Counted from the first letter of the stretch, positions 1 to 9,681 are shown. The stretch is 64,000 nt of DNA from Methylobacterium sp. Leaf91 (GCF_001422815.1 NZ_LMMP01000023.1:291079-355078), one strand, 5' to 3'. The notes: generated by a model from the sequence alone, not told the origin. Program-made: numbers and translations.

Positions 1-425
1 TCAAGCTCCAGAACGCAATCCGCCGCGACATCGCGATCACCGGCGGCGCCAAGCTCGACAAGGACAAGCCCAACGCCGAACCGGCCTATGCCGGTGACCC
101 GAATCGGGTCTGGGCGATCAACGGCATCACGGGAGCCTCCGGCACCGCTCCCTCCTTCACGGTGAAGCGCGGCCAGGTTGTGGTCCTGGCGATCCGGAAC
201 GACACCGCCTTCCCGCAGGCCCTGCACGTCCACGGCCACGCCTTCCGGCTGCTTCACCCGCTTGACGACGGCTGGGAGCCCTATTGGCTCGACACGTTCC
301 AGCTGCTCGAAGGCCGTACGGCCCGGATCGCCTTCAAGGCGGACAATCCCGGCCGCTGGGTCATCGGCTCCACGGTGCTGGAGCGGTTCGACACCGGATT
401 GTGGACGAGTTTCGAGGTCACTTGA
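1..425 (+). CDS. multicopper oxidase-like protein, C-terminal fragment
   Basis: This reading frame is open from base 3 and runs off the left edge, so only the last ~140 residues are present. The HVHGHAF motif (about positions 225-245) matches the copper-binding HxHGH region of the third cupredoxin domain of multicopper oxidases. The tail reads NPGRWVIGSTVLERFDTGLW, where laccase-type enzymes have NPGxWxxHCHxxxHxxxGM, so the C-terminal His-Cys-His copper ligands are absent. The family oxidises phenols, metals or other donors outside the cytoplasm, but with these ligands missing the activity is uncertain. It overlaps the convergent nnrD/nnrE gene by 8 bp at the 3' end. The family call is secure; function as an oxidase is doubtful. 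Confidence 0.75.
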   Translation, partial: KLQNAIRRDIAITGGAKLDKDKPNAEPAYAGDPNRVWAINGITGASGTAPSFTVKRGQVVVLAIRNDTAFPQALHVHGHAFRLLHPLDDGWEPYWLDTFQLLEGRTARIAFKADNPGRWVIGSTVLERFDTGLWTSFEVT

Positions 426-1911
426 CCAGACCGGCGAGAACCCGCGGCATCATCTCCGGCAGATCCTCGGCGATGAGGCCCGGCCCATGCCGCAAACCGG
501 CATCGCCGTGGAGCCAGACCGCCGCGCAGGCGGCCTCGAAGGCCGGCATGCCCTGCGCCAGCAGGCCGGCGACGAGGCCGCCGAGGACGTCGCCCGAACC
601 GGCCGTGCCGAGATAGGGCGTGGCGTGGTCGTTGATGGCGGCACGTCCGTCGGGCGCGGCGACGATGGTATCGGCGCCCTTCAACACCACCACCGCCCCG
701 GCGACAGACGCCGCCCTCAGCGCCCGTTCGAGCTTGCTCGCCGTCGGGTCGATAGCGGCCGTATCGGCGAAGAGGCGGCCGAACTCACCGGAATGCGGGG
801 TCAGCACTGCCTGCCCCCCGCCATCCGCGATGAGGCTCGCCAATTGGTCGACCTGACCCTTGAAGCTCGTGAGCGCGTCGGCGTCGAGGACGAGGCTTCG
901 CCCGACGCCGGCCGCCACGGCGACACGCTCGCGGGTCGCCTCGCCGCTCCCCATGCCGGGGCCGGCGAGGATGACGTTGAGGCGCTCGTCCACGAGGAGA
1001 TCGTCGAGGTCGTCGGCGGTCTCGCATGGCGTCAGCATGATCGCGGTGAGATGCGCGGCGTTCTCAGGCATCGCGGCGGTGGGGGAGGCCACGGTGACGA
1101 GGCCGGCCCCGACCCGCAACGCCGCCCGTGCCGCGAGGCGGATCGCCCCGGTCTTGAAGGCCGGCCCGGACAGGGCGAGGACATGCCCCCTGGTGTATTT
1201 GTGACTGACGGCGTCGAGCCTCGGGAAATCAGAGTCCCAGAGACCCGGCCCGTTGCGCCAGACCCTCGGCGTGCCGGCCAACCCCTGTTCGACGGCAGCG
1301 TCGCCGATGCCGATATCGGCCACATGGAGATGACCGCAATGGTCGCGACCCGGCTGCAGCAGATGGCCGGGCTTGAGCGCGACGAAGGTTACCGTCTCGC
1401 GCGCCCTGAACGCGACCCCGCGTAAAGCGCCCGTATCGCCGTCGATCCCGCTCGGAATGTCGACGGCGAGAACGGGCACGTTCGCCGCCGCGACCCGCTC
1501 GACCATGGCCCTCGCCGCGCCGTCGAGGTCGCGGGACAGGCCCGCCCCGAACAGGGCATCGATGACGAGGGCGGCCCCCACCGGATCGGCCTCGGATAGG
1601 ACGGGCCCCTGCCAGTCAGCGGCGGCCAACGCGGCGTCGCCGGTCAGGCTCACCACCGGCGCGGTGCAGACGAGATTGACCGCATAGCCGCTGCGTTCGA
1701 GGAGGCGGGCGGCAATGAGACCGTCCCCACCATTGTTGCCGGGTCCGCAGAGGACGAGGATGCGGGAGGGCGCGGCGACCATCGTGGCGGCCCTCTCGGC
1801 CACGGCGGCGCCTGCCCGGCGCATCAGCTCGATCCCCGGAACGCCCGCCGCTATGGCGGCGGCGTCCATTCTCCGCATTGCTTCGACGGTGATCAGACGG
1901 TGTGGGGGCAT
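418..1911 (-). CDS. nnrD: bifunctional NAD(P)H-hydrate epimerase / ADP-dependent NAD(P)HX dehydratase
   Basis: The protein repairs damaged NAD(P)H: the N-terminal YjeF half epimerises NAD(P)HX and the C-terminal ribokinase-like half dehydrates it using ADP. The N-terminal half (about residues 1-210) contains GPGNNGGDG and DALFGAGL, typical of the epimerase. The C-terminal half contains the NAGPGM-like segment LAGPGMGSG, TPHSGEFGRLF, and GSGDVLGGLVAGLLA, typical of the dehydratase. I chose the start at MPPHRLITVEAMRRMD because homologues usually begin there; in-frame ATG at 1932 and GTG at 1950 are alternatives. The gene stands alone and ends convergently with the multicopper oxidase-like gene. 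Confidence 0.93.
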   Translation of the reverse strand: MPPHRLITVEAMRRMDAAAIAAGVPGIELMRRAGAAVAERAATMVAAPSRILVLCGPGNNGGDGLIAARLLERSGYAVNLVCTAPVVSLTGDAALAAADWQGPVLSEADPVGAALVIDALFGAGLSRDLDGAARAMVERVAAANVPVLAVDIPSGIDGDTGALRGVAFRARETVTFVALKPGHLLQPGRDHCGHLHVADIGIGDAAVEQGLAGTPRVWRNGPGLWDSDFPRLDAVSHKYTRGHVLALSGPAFKTGAIRLAARAALRVGAGLVTVASPTAAMPENAAHLTAIMLTPCETADDLDDLLVDERLNVILAGPGMGSGEATRERVAVAAGVGRSLVLDADALTSFKGQVDQLASLIADGGGQAVLTPHSGEFGRLFADTAAIDPTASKLERALRAASVAGAVVVLKGADTIVAAPDGRAAINDHATPYLGTAGSGDVLGGLVAGLLAQGMPAFEAACAAVWLHGDAGLRHGPGLIAEDLPEMMPRVLAGLVK

Positions 1912-2035
1912 TCGAAACTTCGCCTTGTCCATGTGTCCATGCCTGCGCACCGCTCATGCCGCGCCGTTATTTCAGGCGCAAAGCGGGCTTGGCTGAAACG
2001 ATTTGCATTCGTTGCCTACCGAATGGGCAATTTAA

Positions 2036-2464
<429 letters not shown>

Positions 2465-2701
2465 CGCCCGCTTCCGGCGGATGTTCCGGCATGGCTTCGG
2501 CCGGCCGGCGGCGGCGGCGGTCGAACGGAACCATGGGGCGAAGGCGCCGGCCTGTTACAATCCGGCCAAGCGCGGCTCTAGCCTCGCGCCGCCCTAGAAG
2601 CTAAGTCCCTCGCGCACGCCCCTTCCCAATCCGCGGCACGCCACCGCGTGGTGCGGCAAAACCACGGCCGAGACAGGCTGAGCCTCGAAGGAGACACAGG
2701 G

Positions 2702-4114
2702 ATGGCAAAGACCGCCGATCAGGTCCTCAAGGAAATCAAGGACAACGACGTCAAGTACGTCGATTTCCGCTTCACCGATCCCCGGGGCAAGTGGCAGCAC
2801 GTCACGTTCGACGTGTCCCTCGTCGATGAGGAAATCTTCGCCGAAGGCACGATGTTCGACGGCTCGTCGATCGCCGGCTGGAAGGCGATCAACGAATCCG
2901 ACATGCTGCTGATGCCCGACCCGGCGACGGCCTGCATGGACCCGTTCTTCTCGGCCTCCACCATGTCGATCGTCTGCGACGTGCTCGAGCCCTCGTCCGG
3001 CCTGCCGTATTCGCGCGATCCGCGCAGCACCGCCAAGCTCGCCGAGGCGTTCCTCAAGTCCACCGGCATCGGCGACACGATCTATGTCGGCCCCGAGGCC
3101 GAGTTCTTCGTGTTCGACGACGTGAAGTTCGGCTCCGACCCGTACCATACCGGCTTCCAGCTCGATTCGGTGGAACTGCCCACCAACGGCTTCACCGATT
3201 ACGAGGGCGGCAACCTCGGCCACCGCGTCGCCACCAAGGGCGGCTACTTCCCAGTGCCGCCGCAGGATTCGGCGCAGGACATGCGCGGCGAGATGTTGGC
3301 CGCCATGCAGTCCATGGGCGTCAAGGTCGAGAAGCACCACCACGAGGTCGCCTCGGCCCAGCACGAGCTCGGCATGAAGTTCGACACGCTGACCCTGCTC
3401 GCCGACCACATGCAGATCTACAAATACGCGATCCACAACGTGGCCCAGAGCTACGGCAAGACCGCGACCTTCATGCCGAAGCCCGTCTACGGCGACAACG
3501 GCTCGGGCATGCACGTGCACCAGTCGATCTGGAAGGACGGCAAGCCGATCTTCGCCGGCGACAAGTATGCCGATCTCAGCCAGGAATGCCTCTGGTACAT
3601 CGGCGGCATCATCAAGCACGCCAAGGCGCTGAACGCCTTCACCAACCCGTCCACCAACTCCTACAAGCGTCTGGTGCCCGGCTACGAGGCCCCCGTGCTG
3701 CTGGCCTACTCGGCCCGCAACCGCTCGGCCTCCTGTCGTATCCCGTGGACGACGAACCCGAAGGCCAAGCGCGTCGAGGTCCGCTTCCCCGACCCGATGG
3801 CGAACCCCTACCTCGCCTTCTCGGCCCTGCTGATGGCCGGCCTCGACGGCATCATCAACAAGATCGATCCGGGCCCGGCCATGGACAAGGATCTCTACGA
3901 CCTGCCCCCGCGCGAGTTGAAGAAGATCCCCACCGTCTGCGGCAGCCTGCGTGAAGCCCTCACGAACCTCGACCGCGACCGCGGCTTCCTGAAGGCCGGC
4001 GGCGTGTTCTCGGACGACCAGATCGACTCCTTCATCGAACTGAAGATGACGGAAGTGATGCGCTACGAGATGACCCCGCATCCGGTCGAGTTCACGATGT
4101 ACTACTCGCTCTGA
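2702..4114 (+). CDS. glnA: glutamine synthetase type I
   Basis: The enzyme makes glutamine from glutamate, ammonium and ATP and is the entry point for ammonium assimilation. The 470-residue length fits dodecameric GSI. Visible signatures are [19 protein letters not shown], the [10 protein letters not shown] metal/ammonium region, [23 protein letters not shown], and the adenylylation loop DLYDLPPRE with Tyr399. The start at ATG 2702 is preceded by a GGAGA ribosome-binding site; an extension to 2648 is unlikely. Activity is probably adjusted by adenylylation through the neighbouring PII protein. A strong hairpin follows the stop codon. Confidence 0.98.
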   Translation: MAKTADQVLKEIKDNDVKYVDFRFTDPRGKWQHVTFDVSLVDEEIFAEGTMFDGSSIAGWKAINESDMLLMPDPATACMDPFFSASTMSIVCDVLEPSSGLPYSRDPRSTAKLAEAFLKSTGIGDTIYVGPEAEFFVFDDVKFGSDPYHTGFQLDSVELPTNGFTDYEGGNLGHRVATKGGYFPVPPQDSAQDMRGEMLAAMQSMGVKVEKHHHEVASAQHELGMKFDTLTLLADHMQIYKYAIHNVAQSYGKTATFMPKPVYGDNGSGMHVHQSIWKDGKPIFAGDKYADLSQECLWYIGGIIKHAKALNAFTNPSTNSYKRLVPGYEAPVLLAYSARNRSASCRIPWTTNPKAKRVEVRFPDPMANPYLAFSALLMAGLDGIINKIDPGPAMDKDLYDLPPRELKKIPTVCGSLREALTNLDRDRGFLKAGGVFSDDQIDSFIELKMTEVMRYEMTPHPVEFTMYYSL

Positions 4115-4123
4115 GAGCGGGCC

Positions 4124-4148
4124 GGCCGGGCGCGATCGCCCGGCCTTT
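4124..4148 (+). terminator. intrinsic terminator after glnA
   Basis: A perfect 9-bp stem (GGCCGGGCG / CGCCCGGCC) with a CGAT loop starts ten bases after the glnA stop and is followed by TTTC. The short U-run makes it a modest but well-placed terminator. Confidence 0.75.
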
Positions 4149-4281
4149 CGGACAGTTCGCGACGCCGGGGCCTCGAAAGGGGCTCCGGCGTTTCGCGTTT
4201 CACCCCCCCCCCGATTTCGTAACTGATATTATGCTATTATTCCTTTATAGGTATAATAGCTTGATCAAGGGGGTTAATCCG

Positions 4282-4935
4282 ATGTCGTCGAGCGCAACGG
4301 CCCTTCTGCGGGCGAGATGGCTGATCACGTCGTGCCGTGTTCAGGTCGCGTTTCAGCGGTTGCGTCTGTCGCTCCGTGCGTACCACGCCGATCAACCCCG
4401 CGTGCCGGCCGGACATCCGGACGGCGGCCAATGGACGGACGGCGGTGCGGGCGACGGATATGATTCCGGTGACGATGCGCGGATCGTCCACGTCTCGGAT
4501 GACCTCAACCGTCGGTACACGGTCGTGCTCTCCGAAGAAGAGGTGCGCGGCGGCCATACGCTTCGCGAGCATGTCGGTAAGACGGACGCGCAGAAGATGC
4601 AGCGCGTCCAGTCCAGCAAAAGGAGATTTCTGTTCGTAGACTATGGCCTCAGGCGAGATGGCACGTTCGTGTCTGTGGAGACCGCAAACGATCTCTTCAA
4701 CCGCACCTTGGAACAGAACGCCTCCGAAGTTGATGACGTCGCAACCGGGAAAAAGGCCAATGCATTCCTAAAGTCCCGATTTGGATACAAAACTGGTCGG
4801 GAAGCCTACACGGCGGGGCAGCTTGAGCCGTACATGCGTACGACTTAAGGTGTCGGAATCTTTATCCTTCACGATCCGGGCAACCCCCGCGGGTACCGCA
4901 TCCATACCGCCTATCCGGGCAACGACGGAGATTGA
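4282..4935 (+). pseudogene. RNase A-like (CdiA-CT type) polymorphic toxin, interrupted by an in-frame stop
   Basis: The frame from ATG 4282 (AAGGGGG ribosome-binding site) encodes 188 residues and stops at TAA 4846-4848. Residues ~35-50 carry PAGHPDGGQWTDGG, a motif I have seen recurrently ahead of alphaproteobacterial toxin domains. From about residue 90 the sequence resembles the bacterial CdiA-CT RNase A domain, with GGHTLREHVGKTDAQ supplying the first catalytic His. The same frame continues past the TAA for 28 codons as GVGIFILHDP...GYRIHTAYPGNDGD to TGA 4933-4935, which is the expected end of that domain. The Thr and Tyr in HTAYP (codons 4906 and 4912) correspond to active-site residues as I recall the family. 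One base change (TAT/TAC to TAA) therefore appears to have removed the catalytic end. The putative immunity gene starts one base after the second stop. Confidence 0.7.
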
Positions 4936-4936
4936 C

Positions 4937-5209
4937 ATGCGAGCGTCCCCGGAATTCCTGAAGTTCGGCCGTTGGTTCATGCAGGACATCAGTGGCGGCG
5001 CGCCGACGCTCGACGAGATGTACGATTTCGTTCTCAACCTCTTCCGCGGCGAGGAGCGCGTCCGGTTGCGGCAGTTCATCGACCGCGCCCTCCGCGAGGC
5101 GTCCGACGAGACGTTGAAGGGATTGTGGAAGGAGACGGACGCCGACATCTACTTCCCCACCGCGCAGGATCTGCGCGCATTCCTGACCGGCGCCCGCGAC
5201 CGGCTCTGA
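4937..5209 (+). CDS. putative CdiI-like immunity protein for the RNase A-like toxin
   Basis: This 90-residue acidic, helix-rich protein starts at ATG 4937 with GGAG six bases upstream. It contains FLKFGRWFMQDI near the N-terminus and ends in LRAFLTGARDRL, an overall pattern resembling small contact-dependent-inhibition immunity proteins. It has no signal peptide or membrane segment, as expected for a cytoplasmic inhibitor. Its start lies one base after the restored toxin frame, which suggests translational coupling in the intact ancestor. Unlike the toxin it shows no break. The immunity role is inferred mainly from position and size, with moderate family resemblance. Confidence 0.6.
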   Translation: MRASPEFLKFGRWFMQDISGGAPTLDEMYDFVLNLFRGEERVRLRQFIDRALREASDETLKGLWKETDADIYFPTAQDLRAFLTGARDRL

Positions 5210-5345
5210 ACGCCGTTTCGTTCGCCCTGCGCGGGTGTCGGCAGCCTACGATCATCACACATTTCGCGGGATACGCGGCTCTCCTCCCCCTTGTGGGGAG
5301 ATGGACGCGCTCCGCCTGTCCGAGGAGTGGTGTGAACCCGGTCGG

Positions 5346-6275
5346 TCAAAAACTCCGCGTCGGCCGGTCGAGGACGCTGCGTCCCATCAGGCTGGCGGCG
5401 AGATCCGTCATCAGGATCGCGGTGCGGCCGCGCTCGTCGAGGAAGGGGTTGAGCTCGACGAGATCGAGGCTGCGGACGAGGCCGCTATCGTGCAGCATCT
5501 CCATGGCGAGATGCGCCTCGCGGAAGGTGGCGCCGCCCGGAACCGTGGTGCCGACGCCCGGCGCGATGCCGGGATCGAGAAAATCCACGTCGAGGCTCAC
5601 ATGCAGCCATCCGCCGGCGGCGGCCACCCGTTCGAGGAAGGCCTTCAGCAGGATGCCGATGCCGAACTCGTCGATGGCGCGCATGTCGTGCACGGTGATC
5701 CCGGCCTCGCGGATCGTCTGCCGCTCCGCCGGATCGACGCTGCGCAGGCCGATCATGCAGACGTTGTGCGGTTTCACCGGCGCGACGGGCGGCGGCAGGT
5801 AGGGGGCGAACCCCTTGAGACCGATCGCATAGGCCATCGGCACGCCGTGGAGATTGCCGCTCGTCGTCGTTTCCAGGGTGTGGAGGTCGGGATGCGCGTC
5901 GAGCCAGAGCACGTGCAACTCGCGGCCCGCCTCGGCCGCCCGCCGGCTCATGCCCGAGACCGTACCGGCAGAGAGGCTGTGATCGCCGCCGAGGAAAATC
6001 GGCAGGCCCTCGCCCCCGGCCCGATAGGCGGCCTCGCTGAGCGCCGACGTCCAGCGCACGAAGTCGGAGAGGTTGGTCACGCTCGGATTGGGATGGGCGA
6101 CGGCCTCGCCGGGGGGAGGGGCGATGTTCCCGCGATCCTCCACCACCAGGCCGAGGGAGGTGAGGGCGCCGCCCAAACCGGCGGCCCGGTAGGCGCTCGG
6201 GCCCATGTCGCAGCCCAGCCGGCTCGTGCCCTCCTGGACCGGCACGCCGATGAGGATGCAGCGTTTCTCGTCCAT
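5346..6275 (-). CDS. rocF: arginase
   Basis: Arginase hydrolyses L-arginine to ornithine and urea with a binuclear manganese centre. The 309-residue protein has all the metal motifs in order: LGGDHSLSAG, WLDAHPDLHT and SLDVDFLDPGIAPGVGT. The start at ATG 6275 has GGAG seven bases upstream; a longer start at 6317 is less likely. It lies 72 bases downstream of the ornithine cyclodeaminase gene on the same strand, so the pair probably forms an operon converting arginine to ornithine and then proline. Agmatinase is the main alternative within the ureohydrolase fold, but the ocd neighbour and the VPVQEGTSRLG(C)D N-terminus favour arginase. Confidence 0.93.
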   Translation of the reverse strand: MDEKRCILIGVPVQEGTSRLGCDMGPSAYRAAGLGGALTSLGLVVEDRGNIAPPPGEAVAHPNPSVTNLSDFVRWTSALSEAAYRAGGEGLPIFLGGDHSLSAGTVSGMSRRAAEAGRELHVLWLDAHPDLHTLETTTSGNLHGVPMAYAIGLKGFAPYLPPPVAPVKPHNVCMIGLRSVDPAERQTIREAGITVHDMRAIDEFGIGILLKAFLERVAAAGGWLHVSLDVDFLDPGIAPGVGTTVPGGATFREAHLAMEMLHDSGLVRSLDLVELNPFLDERGRTAILMTDLAASLMGRSVLDRPTRSF

Positions 6276-6347
6276 GGTTTCACTCTCCGATCCGCCGATA
6301 CCATAGGGGCCGCGCACGACAGCCGTGAGGCGCGGGCCGGCGGATCG

Positions 6348-7415
6348 TCATGGCGCCGCAGGATCGGGACCAGCCCGGCCCTCCGCCCGAAGCAGCATCC
6401 CGAACAGGTCGCGGGGATCGTCCGGGTCCGCCAGCAGGTCGAGATCCTCGAAGAAGCCGGTGCCGGCCAGCACCGAGCGCAGGTATCGCAGGGCGGAGAA
6501 ATCCTCGACCGCGAAGCCGACGGAATCGAACAGCGTGATCTGCCTGTCGTCGCTCCGCCCCGGCACCTCGCCGGCGATCACCCGCCAGAGTTCGGTGACG
6601 GGGTGATCGGCCGGCAATTGCTGGATCTCGCCTTCGAGCCGGGTCTGGGGCGCGTATTCGACGACGATGTCCGAACGGCGAAGGATGTCGGGGTGGAGCT
6701 CGGTCTTGCCGGGGCAATCCCCGCCGACGGCGTTGATGTGGATGCCGGGGCCGACGAGGTTGTCGGTGAGAATGGTGGCGCATTGCTTGTCGGCCGTCGC
6801 TGTCGTGACGATATCGGCGCCTTCCACGGCCTCTGCGGTGCTCGAACAGATCGCGATCCGGAAGCCGAACCCCGCGAGGTTGCGCCGGCACTTGGCGCTG
6901 GCGGCCGGGTCGATGTCGTAGAGCCGCAGGGAATCGATGCCGATGAGGGCCTTGAAGGCCAGGGCCTGGAACTCGGCCTGGGCGCCGTTCCCGATGATCG
7001 CCATGGTCCGCGCCCCTTTCGGGGCGAGGTATTTCGCCGCGACCGCCGACATGGCGGCGGTGCGCAGAGCCGTGAGGATCGTCATCTCGGTGAGCAGCAT
7101 CGGATAACCGTTGCCGACATCGGCCAGCACGCCGAAGGCGGCCACTGTCTGACGCCCGCTGCGGGCGTTCTTCGGGTGACCGTTGACGTATTTGAAGCCG
7201 TAGGTGGTGCCGTCGCTGGTCGGCATCAGTTCGATCACGCCGTCGGCGCTGTGGGAGGCCAGGCGCGGCTGCTTGTCGAACAGATGCCAGCGCCGGAAAT
7301 CCTCCTCGATCGTGGCGGCCAGTTCCCGCAGGAACCGCTCGACGCCGATCGCGAGGACGAGCCTCATCATGTTGTCGACGCTGACGAAGGGAACGACATT
7401 CAGTTTGTCCGCCAT
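6348..7415 (-). CDS. ocd: ornithine cyclodeaminase
   Basis: The enzyme converts L-ornithine to L-proline and ammonia using bound NAD+. The 355-residue protein belongs to the OCD/mu-crystallin family: it has the substrate-binding segment TTYGFKYVNGHPKN, the nucleotide-binding MAIIGNGAQAEFQALAF Rossmann loop, and the NAVGGDCPGKTELH segment typical of true ornithine cyclodeaminases. It is the first gene of a probable operon with arginase. A divergently oriented APC-family amino-acid permease starts 154 bases away, so the shared gap is a likely control region. The three genes together suggest an arginine/ornithine catabolic unit. Confidence 0.95.
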   Translation of the reverse strand: MADKLNVVPFVSVDNMMRLVLAIGVERFLRELAATIEEDFRRWHLFDKQPRLASHSADGVIELMPTSDGTTYGFKYVNGHPKNARSGRQTVAAFGVLADVGNGYPMLLTEMTILTALRTAAMSAVAAKYLAPKGARTMAIIGNGAQAEFQALAFKALIGIDSLRLYDIDPAASAKCRRNLAGFGFRIAICSSTAEAVEGADIVTTATADKQCATILTDNLVGPGIHINAVGGDCPGKTELHPDILRRSDIVVEYAPQTRLEGEIQQLPADHPVTELWRVIAGEVPGRSDDRQITLFDSVGFAVEDFSALRYLRSVLAGTGFFEDLDLLADPDDPRDLFGMLLRAEGRAGPDPAAP

Positions 7416-7569
7416 GACGCCTCGTCTCCCGGACCGATACCGAATCGATCATAGGCAGGATGCGCGCCCGCGCGAGGCGGCATAGCCCTTGCTGCGATGG
7501 GAGAGGGCGAAATGGGCAGGGCAACATGATCGGCACCTCTCGCCCCGGTCGCTGTGAGGTCGCGTCGCG

Positions 7570-9006
7570 ATGGGGTCGTTGATCGGATCGGACGGGGGAC
7601 CGAGCGACTGGCGCCGGTCGGTACTTCGGCGCAAACCCATATCCCCCGCGACGCAGGGTGCCGATGCCGGAGCCCGGCCCCTCGAACGCTCCATCGGCCT
7701 GTTCCGCCTCGTCATGCTCGGGGTCGGCGCCACGGTCGGCACCGGCATCTTCGTGATCCTGAGCGCGGCGGTGCCGGAGGCCGGCCCCGCCATCCTGGTC
7801 TCGTTCCTGCTGGCCGCCGTCACGGCGGGTCTCACGGCGCTCTGCTACGCGGAACTGGCTTCGGCGCTTCCGCTCTCGGGCTCGTCCTATTCCTATGCTT
7901 ACGCCACCCTCGGGGAACTCGCGGCCTTCCTCGTCGGGGCCTGCCTTCTCCTCGAATACGCGGTCTCCGCCTCGGCCATCGCCGTCGGATGGGGCCAGTA
8001 CCTCAACGAGGTGCTCAGTGCGCTCCTCGGCTGGACCATGCCGGATTCCATCAGCCAGCCCCCCGGCAGGGGCGGCTACGTCAACCTGCCGGCCATCGTC
8101 CTCATCGGCCTGTGCACCCTGCTGCTCCTGCGCGGCACCGCCGAATCCACCGCGATCAACGCGGTCCTCGTAGTCCTGAAACTCGCCGTGCTGGTGTTCT
8201 TCGCCGTGGTCGCCCTCACGGCGTTCGAGCCTGCGAACCTCACGCCCTTCGCTCCCCTCGGCTGGGCCGGCATCGGCACCGCTGCCTCGACGATCTTCTT
8301 CTCCTATATCGGCCTCGATACGATCTCGACGGCGAGCGAGGAGGTGCGCGACCCGGCCCGCACGCTGCCCCTGGGCATTCTCCTCTCCCTGGTCATCGTC
8401 ACCGCGATCTACCTCCTCGTCGCCCTCGCGGGGATCGGAGCCCAACCCTGGACGCACTTTGCCGGGCAGGATGCCGGGCTGGCGGTGATCCTCAGAAACG
8501 TCACCGGGACGCCCTGGCCGGCCCTCGTCCTGTCGATCGGGGCGGTCATCTCCATCTTCTCCGTGACCCTGGTGACGATGTATGGCCAGACCCGCATCCT
8601 CTTCGCCATGAGCCGGGACGGGCTGCTGCCGACGCTGTTCCAGCGCGTGGACCGGCGCAGCCGGAGCCCGAACGCCAATACGCTGGTGGTGGGATTCTTC
8701 GTCGCCTCGCTGGCGGCGCTCGTTCCCCTCGACGTGCTCGCCAACCTCACCAGCATGGGCACCCTCGTGGCCTTCACGGCGGTTTCCCTCAGCGTGATCA
8801 TCTTGCGCCGGCGACGCCCCGACTTGCCGCGAGGATTTCGCGTGCCGCTCTACCCGCTCGTGCCCCTCGCGAGCCTCGCCTGCTGCCTGATGCTCATCGC
8901 GGCGCTGCCACGGGACACCTACCTGCTCTTCGCGATCTGGATCGGTGTCGCGCTGGTGATCTACACCGCCTATTCCCAGCGTCATTCGCGATTGGCTCGG
9001 GGCTGA
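7570..9006 (+). CDS. APC-family amino acid permease
   Basis: This ~478-residue membrane protein has about 12 hydrophobic segments. Near residue 50 it carries the APC signature GVGATVGTGIFVI, followed by CYAELASALPLSGSSYSYAY and later FFSYIGLDTISTASEEVRDP. This pattern is that of the cationic-amino-acid transporter branch. It is divergent from the ocd-arginase operon, so uptake of arginine, ornithine or a related amino acid is a reasonable inference. The start is uncertain: ATG 7570 has no clear ribosome-binding site and a TTG at 7579 is possible. A palindromic repeat follows the gene. Confidence 0.9.
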   Translation: MGSLIGSDGGPSDWRRSVLRRKPISPATQGADAGARPLERSIGLFRLVMLGVGATVGTGIFVILSAAVPEAGPAILVSFLLAAVTAGLTALCYAELASALPLSGSSYSYAYATLGELAAFLVGACLLLEYAVSASAIAVGWGQYLNEVLSALLGWTMPDSISQPPGRGGYVNLPAIVLIGLCTLLLLRGTAESTAINAVLVVLKLAVLVFFAVVALTAFEPANLTPFAPLGWAGIGTAASTIFFSYIGLDTISTASEEVRDPARTLPLGILLSLVIVTAIYLLVALAGIGAQPWTHFAGQDAGLAVILRNVTGTPWPALVLSIGAVISIFSVTLVTMYGQTRILFAMSRDGLLPTLFQRVDRRSRSPNANTLVVGFFVASLAALVPLDVLANLTSMGTLVAFTAVSLSVIILRRRRPDLPRGFRVPLYPLVPLASLACCLMLIAALPRDTYLLFAIWIGVALVIYTAYSQRHSRLARG

Positions 9007-9065
9007 GAGCCGGTCTGATGAGGTTTCTCTGCGTATCGTCTTGCCAGGGTCGATCATCCAAGCCG

Positions 9066-9184
9066 ACCACCTCATCCTGAGGTGACATTTGCGCAAGCAA
9101 AGGGCTTGAGGGAGCCTCCAGGGATCGCGCGTCGACTGGAGGCCTCCTTCGAGGCCGCTTCGCGGCACCTCAGGATGAGGTGGT
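9066..9184. repeat. palindromic intergenic repeat, copy 1
   Basis: Perfect 19-bp inverted arms (9066-9084 and 9166-9184, core CACCTCATCCTGAGGTG) enclose an ~80-bp centre that includes CTCCTTCGAGGCCGCTTCGC. The left arm is itself partly palindromic. A second copy lies at 9682-9796. It is a non-coding REP/MITE-like element. The gap 9007-9373 holds nothing else recognisable. Confidence 0.85.
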
Positions 9185-9373
9185 GCGTTGGAAAAATACC
9201 TCACATCTGCTCTGAGACCAGACTGCGACGAGCGTGCCTCATGGGCTTTGCCTGCCTGCGATGACACGGCGGAGGACCGGTTCCGCCCTGCAAGACGGGC
9301 CAGCGGGACTTGCGCCGCCGCGCCTCGGTTTCCAGCTGATATCGGCTGTTCCTCAAGCCGATCGAGTGCTGCG

Positions 9374-9634
9374 ATGCCCCGCTTCTTCTTTCACACCCAT
9401 ATCGGCCGGGAGGTCATCGCCGATCCCACAGGCACCGAATTGCGGGATGCCGACCATGCCTGGGAGGTCGCCCGCGACACGATCCAGGCGACGATGAGCG
9501 AGGCGGAGGCCCAGGCCCGCCTGATGGGGGCAATTCTCGTCGTCACCGACGAATCCGGCGAAACGGTCCTCGAATTCCCGTTCTCCGAGGTTGTCACCCT
9601 CGCGCCGGAAGAGCCGGGCCCCACCGTGCATTGA
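9374..9634 (+). CDS. DUF6894 family protein
   Basis: An 86-residue protein starting MPRFFFHTHIGREVIADPTGTEL, the usual opening of the DUF6894 family that is abundant in Methylobacterium and other Rhizobiales. It has no signal peptide, membrane segment or recognised catalytic motif, and the family function is unknown. It sits alone between two copies of the same palindromic repeat in direct orientation. A longer in-frame start at 9188 falls partly in the first repeat and is not credible. Confidence 0.8.
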   Translation: MPRFFFHTHIGREVIADPTGTELRDADHAWEVARDTIQATMSEAEAQARLMGAILVVTDESGETVLEFPFSEVVTLAPEEPGPTVH

Positions 9635-9681
9635 GTGCCTGCGTGATTGGATGCTCATGCCGGAGCCGATCATCCCAGCAG

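Noticed and set aside
1990..2010. TGGCTGAAACGATTTGCA as a sigma-54 promoter of glnB
   Set aside because: GG and GC are separated by 12 bases rather than 10, which sigma-54 does not tolerate.
2594..4081. 495-codon open frame on the minus strand
   Set aside because: It is wholly antisense to glnA, and the plus frame is an unmistakable glutamine synthetase. Long antisense frames are common in GC-rich coding DNA.
4231..4281. Earlier start for the RNase A-like toxin at 4231
   Set aside because: The extra residues come from an AT-rich promoter-like stretch, while ATG 4282 has a strong ribosome-binding site.
6280..9267. 995-codon minus-strand open frame
   Set aside because: It overlaps ocd in another frame and is antisense to the permease; translation is Arg/Asp/Gly-rich shadow sequence.
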